Shown here one piece after another: positions 34,138-42,477 of a stretch of DNA of 64,000 bases (the first letter of the stretch is position 1; the number at the start of each line of letters is the position of its first letter). Under the pieces are notes generated by a model. That model was not told where the DNA came from and searched no databases. It worked only from the letters and a program-made list of their open reading frames with translations. Made by a program: the position numbers and the translations under genes. This DNA comes from Rhodospirillales bacterium (GTDB lineage Bacteria; Pseudomonadota; Alphaproteobacteria; ATCC43930; CGMCC-115725). The stretch is from contig CANJCB010000005.1 in the NCBI GenBank assembly GCA_947473305.1, forward strand, positions 1 through 64,000. Reading direction: 5' to 3'.

Positions 34138-34665
34138 TTAACCTCGCGCGCGCCTCCTCACAAACCGCTGCTCCATGACCTCTTTGCCCCATTGCCGGCC
34201 GAGCCGTTCTTCCACCAGCACGAACCCCAGCGCTTCATAGAGATGCCGGGCCGTCTCGAGCCCCCGGAAGGTCCAGAGCTGGACCTCGGCGAAGCCCTGC
34301 CGGTCGCAGAACCTTAAAGCCTCCGCGAGCAGTTTCCGCCCGATCCCGCCGCCCCGGGTCCCGTCGTCCACGATGAACCAGCGCAGATGGGCGACCCCCG
34401 GCCCCAGGTCCTCGCCGTCGATCGCCACGGTGCCGACGATGCGGTCCCCCTGGAGGGCGAGCCAGAGACCGTTGCCGGAATTGTCGAGGCGCTCGAAAAA
34501 CTCGGCGAGGCCCTTGGCGACCAGTGCCTCGAAGGCGCGGCCGAAGCCCGAGGTGCGGCTGTAATAGCGCGCATGCATCTCGACGCAGGCCGCGAGGGCT
34601 CCAGGCCGGTAGCCGCTTTCAAGGGTGATGGGGAAGGGGGCTTGCGGCATGTCGATCCCATTCAT
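34138..34665 (-). CDS. GNAT-family N-acetyltransferase
   Basis: 175 residues. Acetyl-CoA-binding motif A reads FIVDDGTRGGGIGRKLLAEAL (R/Q-x-x-G-x-G/A loop), preceded by the beta-4 strand region GTVAIDGEDLGPGVAHLRW, with the C-terminal ETARHLYEALGFVLVEER. The acceptor is not known. It starts at ATG 34665; a second in-frame ATG is at 34650. It is divergent from the VOC dioxygenase gene. Confidence 0.85.
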   Translation of the reverse strand: MNGIDMPQAPFPITLESGYRPGALAACVEMHARYYSRTSGFGRAFEALVAKGLAEFFERLDNSGNGLWLALQGDRIVGTVAIDGEDLGPGVAHLRWFIVDDGTRGGGIGRKLLAEALRFCDRQGFAEVQLWTFRGLETARHLYEALGFVLVEERLGRQWGKEVMEQRFVRRRARG

Positions 34666-34794
34666 TTTACCAGGCCGGGCATGACGAGCCGGGGGAACAT
34701 CGTCATCTTTCCCAAGATCGGTTTCAATCGCTGGACTCTTGACGTCTCGGGACCGTTGGCGGGAGGATCACGGCAACGATGGGGGATTAGGACG

Positions 34795-35739
34795 ATGGCA
34801 GGCATCAAGGTCGCGGAACTCGCCTATGGGCGGCTCTTCTCGCCGGATCTCGACAAGCAGGAAAAATTCCTGACGGATTTTGGCATGGTCCGGGCGGCGC
34901 GCACGGCGACGGCGCTCTATATGCGGGGGACCGACCCCCAGCACCATATCCATGTGACGGAACTGGGCGAGCCGCGCTTCGGCGGCTTCGGCTTCCATGT
35001 CGCCTCGGAGGCGGAGCTTGAAAAGGCCTCCCGCCTCGACGGTGCCTCGAAGATCGAGACCGTGGACGAGCCCGGCGGCGGCAAGCGGGTTCGGCTGACC
35101 GATCCCCTGGGCTATCGCATCGACGTGATCCACGGCATGGAGAAGGTCGCGGCTCTGCCCGTGGCGCCCCATGCGCCCATGAACACCGGGGCGGAGCGGA
35201 AGCGGATGGGCGGCTCGGTGCGGCTCGGCAAGCGGATCCCCCAGGTGAAGCGGATCGGCCATGCGGGCTATTACACGCCGAAATCCGCCGAGGTCATCGC
35301 CTGGTATCGCGAGACCCTGGGCCTCATCCAGTCCGACGACATCTATCGCGACGAGAAGTCCAATATCGTCGCCTCCTTCAACCGCTGCGACCAGGGCGAC
35401 GCTTTCGTGGACCATCATGCGATCCTGGTGGTCCAGGGCGACAAGACGGGGCTCAACCATCTTTCCTTCGAGGTGCAGGACTTCGACGACCTGATGCTCG
35501 GCCACCATCACCTGGGCGCCCAGGGCTACAAGCACGCCTGGGGCATCGGCCGGCATGGGCTCGGCAGCAATGTCTTCGACTATTGGGCCGATCCCTGGGG
35601 CCGGCTGCATGAGCAATGGACCGATGCGGACCTGATGAACAGGGCCAGCGGGTCCAACCTGCTCTCGGTGGAGGAGGGCTTCCAGTCCCAATGGGGCTCG
35701 CCCGCCGCCGCCGAGTTCAGGGGCTACGCGACGCCCTGA
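34795..35739 (+). CDS. Two-domain VOC-family extradiol dioxygenase-like protein
   Basis: 314 residues from ATG 34795 (the frame upstream overlaps the acetyltransferase gene and is not used). Two glyoxalase-type repeats are seen. The second is likely catalytic, with VKRIGHAGYYTPK, TGLNHLSFEVQDFDDL and a C-terminal DYWADPWGRLHEQWTD. His residues in GHAG and NHLSFE with a late Glu fit the iron site of catechol 2,3-dioxygenase-like enzymes. The VIHGMEK and HHIHVTE elements in the first half are also typical. Substrate unknown; ring cleavage would match the nearby hydrolase and Rieske enzyme only as a theme. Confidence 0.82.
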   Translation: MAGIKVAELAYGRLFSPDLDKQEKFLTDFGMVRAARTATALYMRGTDPQHHIHVTELGEPRFGGFGFHVASEAELEKASRLDGASKIETVDEPGGGKRVRLTDPLGYRIDVIHGMEKVAALPVAPHAPMNTGAERKRMGGSVRLGKRIPQVKRIGHAGYYTPKSAEVIAWYRETLGLIQSDDIYRDEKSNIVASFNRCDQGDAFVDHHAILVVQGDKTGLNHLSFEVQDFDDLMLGHHHLGAQGYKHAWGIGRHGLGSNVFDYWADPWGRLHEQWTDADLMNRASGSNLLSVEEGFQSQWGSPAAAEFRGYATP

Positions 35740-35770
35740 GGGGGCGTTCCTCTCCGCCGCCTCCCAACGA

Positions 35771-35806
35771 GATGCCCGGGTCGAGTGTTCAGCCCGGGCA
35801 TGACGG
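35771..35806. repeat. Dispersed palindromic repeat, family B variant
   Basis: GATGCCCGGG and CCCGGGCATGACGG arms around a 13-base loop (35772-35802). It lies between the VOC gene and the 3' end of the histidine-kinase gene. Confidence 0.7.
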
Positions 35807-35860
35807 AAAACTATAGGGAGGACGACCCGCGCGGCGAAAAGGCCTAAGCGAAAACCCGCT

Positions 35861-37084
35861 CTAAACCTGCGGCTTGCCGAAGTCGCCGGGGCGGAAGAGG
35901 TCGCTGGGGCGGAGTTCCAGGGGGTGCGCCTGGAGGAGGCGGGAGGCGGGGAGCTTCAAGGTCACTGTGGTCCCGACCCCAACCGTGCTGTGGAGCGACA
36001 GGGTGCCGCCGTGCAACTCGATCAGCGCGCGGCTCAAGGGTAATCCCAGCCCGGTGCCCTCGAAGCGCCGGTTCAAGCGGCTGTCCACCTGGCCGAAGGG
36101 CGCCAGGGCCACCGGAATGTCGTCCGGCGCGATGCCGATGCCCGTATCCGTGACCGTGAGTTCGAGATCCCCGGCCTCGTCGACCCGGGAGGCCATGACG
36201 ATGCTGCCGCCGGGCTGGGTGAATTTCACCGCGTTGGTCATCAGGTTCAGCAGCACCTGTTTCAGCTTCCGCTCGTCGGCATGGACGAGGGGCAAGCCCT
36301 CCAGCACCTTCACGTCGAGCGTGAGTTCCGCCCGGTGGACGCGCTCCCGCACCAGCCGCGTCGCCGAGCGCACCAGCTCCGCGATATCGACCATGCCTTC
36401 CTGCAGCTCGAGCTTGCCGGCCTCGGCCTTGGCGACGTCCAGGATGTCGTTGATGACGCCGAGGAGGTGCTTGGCGCTATCGAGGACGTCGTTCATGTAT
36501 TCCTTGTACTGGGGGCTGCCCAAGGGTCCGAAGATCTCGTTCCGGATGATCTCGGAAAAGCCGATGATCGCGTTGAGCGGCGTGCGCAATTCGTGGCTGA
36601 TGTTCGCCAGGAACTCGGTCTTGGACCGGTTCGCGACCTCGGCCATTTCCTTGGCGGCGGTCAGCGCCTCCTCGCGGGTCTTCTGCTCGGTGATGTCGAT
36701 CTTGACCGCGACCCGGAAGCCGTCTTCGGTGAAGCTGTCGTGGCTCTTGATCCAGCGGCCGTTGCCGAGGCGGAATTCGCGCCAGACCTGCCGCTGTGAC
36801 GCCTCGCTGGAATGCTTAATAAAGTCCTCGAGCGTCTCGCCCATGAGGTCGATGTCACCGCCCGCGACCGCAGCGCTGATGATCTCCGCATTGGTGGAGC
36901 CCGCGACCATCAGCGACATGGCATGGGGATAAAGGAGCCGAAAGGCCTCGTTGCAGAGCACGAGTCGGTTTTGATCGTCGAAGAAGGCGACCGCCTCGCC
37001 GATCCGGTCGATCGCATTGATCAGTTTGCGGCCGGAGAGGCGCGTCGGCGCGTGCGGCCTGCTGTCCTGTTTCGGTTCGGTCAT
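35861..37084 (-). CDS. PAS-domain sensor histidine kinase
   Basis: 407 residues from ATG 37084 (a start at 37108 is also open). An N-terminal PAS_7-like domain (IDRIGEAVAFFDDQNRLVLCN, around residues 25-130) ends in VAVKIDITEQKTREEA. The HisKA box is FLANISHELRTPLNAIIGFSEI, with His164. The ATPase domain has LLNLMTNAVKFTQPGG (N-box), VTDTGIGI (G1) and EGTGLGLPLSRALIELHGG (G2). It has no membrane segment, so it is a cytoplasmic sensor. No response regulator lies next to it; it is divergent from degP. Confidence 0.92.
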   Translation of the reverse strand: MTEPKQDSRPHAPTRLSGRKLINAIDRIGEAVAFFDDQNRLVLCNEAFRLLYPHAMSLMVAGSTNAEIISAAVAGGDIDLMGETLEDFIKHSSEASQRQVWREFRLGNGRWIKSHDSFTEDGFRVAVKIDITEQKTREEALTAAKEMAEVANRSKTEFLANISHELRTPLNAIIGFSEIIRNEIFGPLGSPQYKEYMNDVLDSAKHLLGVINDILDVAKAEAGKLELQEGMVDIAELVRSATRLVRERVHRAELTLDVKVLEGLPLVHADERKLKQVLLNLMTNAVKFTQPGGSIVMASRVDEAGDLELTVTDTGIGIAPDDIPVALAPFGQVDSRLNRRFEGTGLGLPLSRALIELHGGTLSLHSTVGVGTTVTLKLPASRLLQAHPLELRPSDLFRPGDFGKPQV

Positions 37085-37244
37085 GCCGGCCCTGCCAAGG
37101 CGCGGCACGCCGAGGCCCTATAAGCTCGGTCTCTCGGCACTGTGCTTTTCCATCCACCGGATTCGCTCCTTCGGAGCCCCACCGTCCGGCCGGCACATCT
37201 TAGCGTTGTAATCGGGCTTTGCCATAGGCTTGTCGCGGGCGAGG

Positions 37245-37272
37245 GAACCGAGGTGACAAAACTTTAATTCTG
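37245..37272 (+). promoter_or_regulatory. Possible extracytoplasmic-stress promoter upstream of degP
   Basis: GAACCG (37245-37250) and TTCTG (37268-37272) resemble the -35 and -10 of RpoE-type promoters (GAACTT, then TCTGA), about 17 bases apart and about 95 bp before the degP start. The match is partial, and alphaproteobacterial stress sigma factors differ from the E. coli pattern, so this is only a suggestion. Confidence 0.25.
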
Positions 37273-37367
37273 CTGAAGGGGGCTCGTAATCCTGGAAGCC
37301 TTATCTCCAGTCTCGAAGCATCTCGCTCGATGGGCGTCCCCGCCCGGAAGGAACGAAGAGGATCCCG

Positions 37368-38981
37368 ATGACATCGCATAGCATTCTCTCACCTGTGCGC
37401 CATACCGCTCCCAAGCGGGGCGTGAAGGCCATGGCGGCCGCTCTGGGGCTCGCGCTCAGCCTCTCGGTCTCCCCGCTCGCTTTCGCCCAGCAGCCGCCGG
37501 TCCAGCCCGGCGCCGGCGCGCAACAGCTTCCCTCCTTCTCGCCCCTGGTGAAGAAGGTCCTGCCCGCCGTGGTTTCGATCCAGGTCACTGAGAAGGCGGC
37601 GGCCGGCAACGGTCCGGCCATGGGCCCCGGCGGCCTCCATGGCGGCCCCTTCGACGAGATGCTGCGCCGCTTCTTCGAGCAGCAGCAAGGCCAGAACAAC
37701 CAGGATCAGAACGACGACGATGACGACAACGGGGCAGCCCCGGCTCCGTCACCTCGCGGCGGTGGCCAGGGCGGCGGCCAGGGCGCGGAACGCGTGGCCC
37801 TGGGCTCGGGCTTCATCATCGATCCCTCGGGCTATGTCGTGACCAACAACCACGTCGTGGGCGACGCGGACAAGGTCATCGTCGTCTTCCAGGACAATTC
37901 CAAGCATCCCGCCAAGATCATCGGCAAGGACGCCAAGACCGACCTCGCCCTCGTGAAGATCGAGACCGACAAGCCCTTGCCCTATGTGGCCTTCGGCGAC
38001 AGCAACGGCATCCAGGTCGGCGACTGGGTCCTGGCGGTGGGCAATCCCTTCGGCCTCGGCGGTACCGTGTCGAGCGGCATCATTTCGGCGCGCGGCCGCG
38101 ACATCCATGCCGGTCCTTATGACGACTTTCTGCAGATCGACGCGGCCATCAACCGGGGCAACTCGGGCGGGCCGACCTTCAACCTCAACGGCGACGTGAT
38201 CGGGATCAATACCGCGATCTATTCGCCCAACGGCGGCAGCGTCGGCATCGGCTTCGCCATTCCGGCCAATCTTGCCAAGCCCGTGATCGACCAGATCCGC
38301 GCCCATGGCAAGGTGGACCGGGGCTGGCTCGGCGTGCAGATCCAGGAAGTGACGCCCGAGATCGCCAAGGGCCTTGGCCTCAAGGGCGAGCAGGGCGCTC
38401 TCGTCGCCGATGTGACGGCGGGCGGGCCTGCGGCGAAATCCGGCCTGAAGCAGGGCGACGTCATCACCAAGTTCAACGGCCGCGACATCACCAAGGTGCG
38501 CGACCTGCCGATCCTGGTAGCCGAGACCCCGGTCGGCCAGAAGGCCCAGGTGACCGTCTGGCGCAAGGGCGGCGAGGTCAATGTCGATACGACCCTCGCA
38601 GCACTCCCGGATGACCAGAAGGTTGCCGACAGCGGCGGTGGCCGGTCGAAGCAAGGTTCGCCCGAGGCGCAGAATTCCAGCGCCCTGGGCCTGAAGCTGG
38701 GCACGCTCACGGACAAGGAGCGCCAGCAGCTCAAGGTGCAGAAGGGCGTCCAGGGCGTCGTCGTCCTCGGCGTCGCCAACAACAGCCCCTTGGCGCAGCT
38801 CGGCCTTCGCCAGGGCGACGTGATCGTCCAGATCAACCAGCAGCCGGTGAAGGACCCGGCCGAGGCCGTCGCCAAGCTGAAAGAGGCGCAGGCGTCGAGC
38901 GACAAGAACCTGCTGCTGCTGTTGAACCGGCACGGCGTCAACCAGTTCGTGGCGCTGACGGTCCAGCCCAACGCGGGCTGA
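37368..38981 (+). CDS. degP: DegP/HtrA-type periplasmic serine protease
   Basis: 537 residues. A Sec signal (to about residue 40, LAFAQQP), then an unusually long acidic and Gln/Asn-rich insert with a run of Asp (residues 104-141). The protease domain has His162 (NNHVVGDADKV), Asp192 (KTDLALVK) and Ser266 (INRGNSGGPTF). Two PDZ domains follow (about residues 300-390 and 430-530). It degrades and refolds misfolded envelope proteins. The OmpR-type regulator gene is 85 bp downstream after a strong hairpin. Confidence 0.95.
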   Translation: MTSHSILSPVRHTAPKRGVKAMAAALGLALSLSVSPLAFAQQPPVQPGAGAQQLPSFSPLVKKVLPAVVSIQVTEKAAAGNGPAMGPGGLHGGPFDEMLRRFFEQQQGQNNQDQNDDDDDNGAAPAPSPRGGGQGGGQGAERVALGSGFIIDPSGYVVTNNHVVGDADKVIVVFQDNSKHPAKIIGKDAKTDLALVKIETDKPLPYVAFGDSNGIQVGDWVLAVGNPFGLGGTVSSGIISARGRDIHAGPYDDFLQIDAAINRGNSGGPTFNLNGDVIGINTAIYSPNGGSVGIGFAIPANLAKPVIDQIRAHGKVDRGWLGVQIQEVTPEIAKGLGLKGEQGALVADVTAGGPAAKSGLKQGDVITKFNGRDITKVRDLPILVAETPVGQKAQVTVWRKGGEVNVDTTLAALPDDQKVADSGGGRSKQGSPEAQNSSALGLKLGTLTDKERQQLKVQKGVQGVVVLGVANNSPLAQLGLRQGDVIVQINQQPVKDPAEAVAKLKEAQASSDKNLLLLLNRHGVNQFVALTVQPNAG

Positions 38982-38998
38982 TCCGTAAACCTGAAGAC

Positions 38999-39044
38999 GG
39001 AACCGGCGGCCTCTAAAGCCGCCGGTTTCCGCTTCGGCCTTTTT
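38999..39044 (+). terminator. Hairpin with downstream T-tract after degP
   Basis: AACCGGCGGC (39001-39010) pairs with GCCGCCGGTT (39018-39027) across a 7-base loop. A CTTTTT tract follows at 39039-39044, about 12 bases after the stem, which is further than in a classical intrinsic terminator. It could end or attenuate degP transcripts before the regulator gene. Confidence 0.5.
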
Positions 39045-39066
39045 CCTCCCGAGAGGGGTGGACCCC

Positions 39067-39771
39067 ATGCGCATCCTGGTAATCGAAGACGACCGCGAGG
39101 CGGCCGCCTATCTCACCCGAGGTCTCTCCGAACGCGGCCATGTGGTGGACCTGGCGGGCGAGGGCCGGGAAGGCCTGGAGCGCGCGAGCCAGGGCAGCTT
39201 CGACGCCATGGTGATCGACCGCATGCTGCCCGGCCTTGACGGGCTTTCGATCATCGCCGCCTTGCGCGCCGCCAACATCCACACGCCGGTCCTGGTCCTG
39301 AGCGCCATGGGGGATGTGGAGGACCGCGTCACCGGCCTGAAAGCCGGCTGCGACGATTATCTTTCCAAGCCCTTCGCCTTTTCGGAGCTGCTGGCGCGCC
39401 TGGAGGCGCTGACCCGGCGCGCGACGGCCGAAACCCGGCTGAAGCTCGCGGACCTGGAGATGGATCTTTTAAGCCGCGTGGTGACGCGCGGCGGGCAGGT
39501 CATCGACCTTCTGCCGCGCGAGTTCCGGCTGCTCGAATACCTGATGCGCAACGCCGGCCATATCGTGACCCGGACGATGCTCTTGGAGAAGGTCTGGGAC
39601 CATCACTTCGATCCCCAGACCAATGTGATCGACGTCCATGTGAGCCGGTTGCGCCAGAAGATCGACAAGGGCTTCGAGGTGCCGCTGCTGCACACCGTGC
39701 GGGGCGCCGGCTACGCGCTGAAGGTGCCGGAGATTGTGCCCGAGCCCGCGGAAGACGCCGCGGCGGATTAG
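39067..39771 (+). CDS. OmpR/PhoB-family response regulator
   Basis: About 234 residues from ATG 39067 (MRILVIEDD; the upstream ATG at 39058 is less likely). Receiver with Asp8-Asp9, phospho-acceptor Asp51 (MVIDRMLPG) and Lys101 (YLSKPFAF). The C-terminal winged helix has LLPREFRLLEYLMRNAGHIV and the recognition part DVHVSRLRQKIDKG, ending in GAGYALKV. It binds DNA as a phosphorylated dimer. In many genomes such a gene after degP is followed by its histidine kinase; here the next gene is DUF2076 on the other strand. Confidence 0.92.
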   Translation: MRILVIEDDREAAAYLTRGLSERGHVVDLAGEGREGLERASQGSFDAMVIDRMLPGLDGLSIIAALRAANIHTPVLVLSAMGDVEDRVTGLKAGCDDYLSKPFAFSELLARLEALTRRATAETRLKLADLEMDLLSRVVTRGGQVIDLLPREFRLLEYLMRNAGHIVTRTMLLEKVWDHHFDPQTNVIDVHVSRLRQKIDKGFEVPLLHTVRGAGYALKVPEIVPEPAEDAAAD

Positions 39772-39797
39772 GCATCTTCCATTCATTTCTTCTCCTT

Positions 39798-39917
39798 CTC
39801 CGCCCTTCAGGGGGAGAAGGCCGGGATTAGGTGGGTCGCCCCACCTATTCCGACTTCAGGCGTTCTGCGAGGTCAACCATCCACCTCATCCAACCCTCTC
39901 CCCCCTGAAGGGCGGAG
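39798..39917. repeat. Dispersed inverted repeat, family C (CTCCGCCCTTCAGGGGGAGA type)
   Basis: The 20-base left arm at 39798-39817 has a near-perfect complement at 39897-39917 (one extra C). The interior has two CCACCT blocks. It fills most of 39772-39969 between the response regulator and DUF2076 genes. Related copies are at 52738-52935, 60113-60308 and 62948-63115. Confidence 0.75.
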
Positions 39918-39969
39918 AGGGCTTCGATTGTTTAGCTTAAAAAGACCGCAGCCTCAGGCGTAATCGTCC

Positions 39970-40818
39970 TCAGGCGTAATCGTCGCCGCCGCCGCCGGGA
40001 TCGTCATTGGACGCGAAGTCCTGGCTGCTGTCGTCCTGGCGGTCGTCGGCGACCTGCTGGTAGCCGCTATTGTCGGCGCCCGACCAATTTGCCTCGCGCG
40101 TCGGGTTCGCGTCGTGCACCGAGCCCTGATCGCTGCTGTAATAGTAATTGTTGTTCACGATCTCGGTGTTCTCGGTCAGTGAGGGCTGCTGGGTCATCGA
40201 GGCGTTGTTCCAGCCGCCGCCCATGCCACCCATGCCGCCCATTCCCCCATGGCCGAACATCGACTGGATGCCCTGGAAGAGCAGCGCGCCACCGGCCACG
40301 CCCGCCGCCGTCGCCGCGGCCGAGCGCAGGAAGCCCGAGGTCGCGCTGGGCTGCACCTGGGCGCCATAGCCGGGAGGAGGATAGCCCCCCTGCGGATAGC
40401 CGCCCGGCGGATAAGCGCCACCCTGCGGATAGCCCTGCTGCGGCGCGCCGCCCCAAGGCCCTGAGGGCTGCTGCTGCGGAGGCTGGGGCTGGCCCCAGGG
40501 GCCGGCTTGCGGGGCAGGAGCGGCCGGTCGGGCTGGCGAACCGCCGCCCAGCAGGTTGCCGAGGAAGCTCGTCGGCTGTTTCGGGGCGGCCTTGGCCTCG
40601 GCGAGCTGGCGTTCCAATTCGGTGATCCGGCCCTGGACGTTGTTCAGCGCCATGTCCTGGATCAGCACCGTCTGGACCAGAAGATAAGTCGCGTCGGGAT
40701 TTTCCTGGGCCGCGCGCCGGATGAGAAGATCGGCTTCGGCATCCTTGGGCTGACTGCCCGCCTGTTGCTTCAGGCGCTGGAGTAATTGGTTGATCAGGTC
40801 CTGTTCCTGCGGCGTCAT
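39970..40818 (-). CDS. DUF2076 family protein
   Basis: 282 residues from ATG 40818 (AGGAGG 8-13 bases upstream on this strand; the frame upstream to 41229 is non-coding overlap). The N-terminal helical part (TPQEQDLINQLLQRLKQQAG, ITELERQLAEAK) is the DUF2076 core. Then comes a Pro/Gln/Gly/Tyr-rich tract with PQGGYPPGG-like repeats, a hydrophobic helix ATAAGVAGGALLFQGIQSMFG, a GGMGGMGG run, and an Asp/Asn-rich tail. It is periplasmic or membrane-associated in description; function unknown. Confidence 0.85.
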   Translation of the reverse strand: MTPQEQDLINQLLQRLKQQAGSQPKDAEADLLIRRAAQENPDATYLLVQTVLIQDMALNNVQGRITELERQLAEAKAAPKQPTSFLGNLLGGGSPARPAAPAPQAGPWGQPQPPQQQPSGPWGGAPQQGYPQGGAYPPGGYPQGGYPPPGYGAQVQPSATSGFLRSAAATAAGVAGGALLFQGIQSMFGHGGMGGMGGMGGGWNNASMTQQPSLTENTEIVNNNYYYSSDQGSVHDANPTREANWSGADNSGYQQVADDRQDDSSQDFASNDDPGGGGDDYA

Positions 40819-40938
40819 CGATATGCCTCCTAGGGGCGCGATCTCGTTGGAAAGGAGCGCCCGCGATAGAGATGGAGTGGGGGGGCTCCGCTCACAAGAC
40901 CGGAGCGAAGAGTTCTGCCGAAGCGTAAGCTTCGCCGC

Positions 40939-41292
40939 ATGTCGGTTTTGCGAGAGGGGGATTCCGTGACCGCCGGAAACATCTACGCCTATATCCCGCC
41001 GGTCGCGCCGGAGGAGGCTTTCGAGACCCTTCTCGACCGGCCCGGCGCCCGGATCGAGCGCATCGTCTCCTGGGGGCAGGCGAGCCCGCCGGGCTTCTGG
41101 TACGACCCGGAAACGGCGGAATGGGTGATGCTGGTCCGGGGATCCGCCGAGCTTCGCTTCGAGGGGGAGAAGACGGCGCTGGTCCTGAAGCCTGGCGACT
41201 ATCTCTTCATCCCGGCCGGTAAGAGGCATCGCGTCGAACGCACCGCCGAAGACGAGCCGACCTTATGGCTGGCGGTGCATCTGCCCGGCTGA
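40939..41292 (+). CDS. Cupin-domain protein
   Basis: 117 residues. The small beta-barrel is seen in EWVMLVRGSAELRFEGEKTALVLKPGDYLFIPAGKRHRVERT, which fits the two cupin motifs, although the usual first-motif His residues are not conserved. Without the full metal triad it may bind a ligand rather than catalyse. It is divergent from DUF2076 (120 bp gap). The start could also be at a downstream GTG (40966). Confidence 0.8.
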   Translation: MSVLREGDSVTAGNIYAYIPPVAPEEAFETLLDRPGARIERIVSWGQASPPGFWYDPETAEWVMLVRGSAELRFEGEKTALVLKPGDYLFIPAGKRHRVERTAEDEPTLWLAVHLPG

Positions 41293-41299
41293 CCGCCCG

Positions 41300-41451
41300 T
41301 CGTCATCGCGAGGCCGTCTCTCGGCGAAGCAAAGCTTCGCCTGCCGACAGCGGAAGCTTTGCTTCCGCGAGAGGAGGCCGTGGCGATCCAGGGATGTCTG
41401 AACATACGGAGGGTTTCTGGATTGCTTTGCTTCCGCTCGCAATGACAGAAA
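41300..41451. repeat. Family A repeat interrupted by a nested double-hairpin element
   Basis: Family A edges are present (CGTCATCGCGAGGCCGT...; right arm CTGGATTGCTTTGC...CTCGCAATGACAG). Between them lies an extra segment at 41315-41378 of two hairpins in series: CTCTCGGCGAAGC-AAA-GCTTCGCC, TGCCGACA, then GCGGAAGC-TTT-GCTTCCGCGAGAGG. The same kind of nested unit occurs within family C copies. Confidence 0.75.
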
Positions 41452-41470
41452 CATTAGTATTATAAGGACC

Positions 41471-42424
41471 TTAGAGGCCTTTCTTTCCCATGGCCAGGAA
41501 CTTGTCCCGGCGTTGGGCCTTGAGCGCCTTGCCGTCCATGCCCAGCAGCGGGCGGAGGGCCGCGTCGATGGCGTCGCCGGTCCGGGTCATGGTTTCCGAA
41601 GCGGAGCGATGGGCGCCGCCCAAGGGTTCGGGCACGATCTGGTCGATGACGCCGAGCTTCAAGAGGTCCTGGGCGGTGAGGCGCAGGGCCTCGGCGGCGT
41701 CCTTCGCGTTCTCCGCGCTGCGCCAGAGGATCGAGGCGCAACCCTCTGGAGAGATTACCGAATAGATCGAATGCTCCAGCATCAGCACGGCATTGCCGGC
41801 GGCCAGCGCCATGGCCCCGCCGGAGCCGCCCTCGCCGATGATGGTGGCGATCAGCGGCACCTTCAGCTTGAGGCAGCCTTCGATCGAGCGGGCGATGGCT
41901 TCCGCCTGGCCGCGCGCTTCGGCCTCGACGCCGGGATAGGCGCCGGCCGTATCCACCAGGGTCAGCACCGGCAGGCCGAAACGGTCGGCCAGTTCCATCA
42001 GCCGGCGCACCTTGCGGTAGCCCTCGGGCTTGGCCATGCCGAAGTTGTGGCGCACCCGGGCCTCGGTATCGGCTCCCTTCTCGGTCCCCAATACCACCAC
42101 GCTATAGCCCCGGAATCTCCCCAAACCTCCCACGATCGCCCGGTCCTCGCCGAACCCCCGGTCGCCGGCCAGGGGCGTGAAGTCGGTGATCAGCGCCTGG
42201 ATATAGTCGCTGGCATGGGGCCGCTCGGGATGGCGGGCGATCTGGACCTTCTGCCAGGCGCTGAGCTTCTGGTAGGTCTGCCGCAGGATCTTGTCGGCCT
42301 TCGATTCCAGCCGCGCGACCTCGTCGGCGATGTTGAGATCGCCGCCATCGGAGATGTGGCGAAGCTCTTCGATCTTGCTGTCAAGTTCGGCGAGCGGCTG
42401 CTCGAAATCTAGGAAATGGCGCAT
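41471..42424 (-). CDS. accA: Acetyl-CoA carboxylase, carboxyltransferase alpha subunit
   Basis: 317 residues, the normal size. With AccD it moves the carboxyl group from biotin-BCCP to acetyl-CoA, the first step of fatty-acid synthesis. Typical blocks: [18 protein letters not shown] at the start, [43 protein letters not shown] and [20 protein letters not shown]. The CitE-like and xerD genes are upstream on the same strand, a frequent arrangement. The spacing to the upstream gene is 53 bp. Confidence 0.97.
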   Translation of the reverse strand: MRHFLDFEQPLAELDSKIEELRHISDGGDLNIADEVARLESKADKILRQTYQKLSAWQKVQIARHPERPHASDYIQALITDFTPLAGDRGFGEDRAIVGGLGRFRGYSVVVLGTEKGADTEARVRHNFGMAKPEGYRKVRRLMELADRFGLPVLTLVDTAGAYPGVEAEARGQAEAIARSIEGCLKLKVPLIATIIGEGGSGGAMALAAGNAVLMLEHSIYSVISPEGCASILWRSAENAKDAAEALRLTAQDLLKLGVIDQIVPEPLGGAHRSASETMTRTGDAIDAALRPLLGMDGKALKAQRRDKFLAMGKKGL

Positions 42425-42477
42425 GGGTTGGGCTCCCTAGCATAGGATGGCGGCGAGCGCCACCCTTCGCGGACGGG

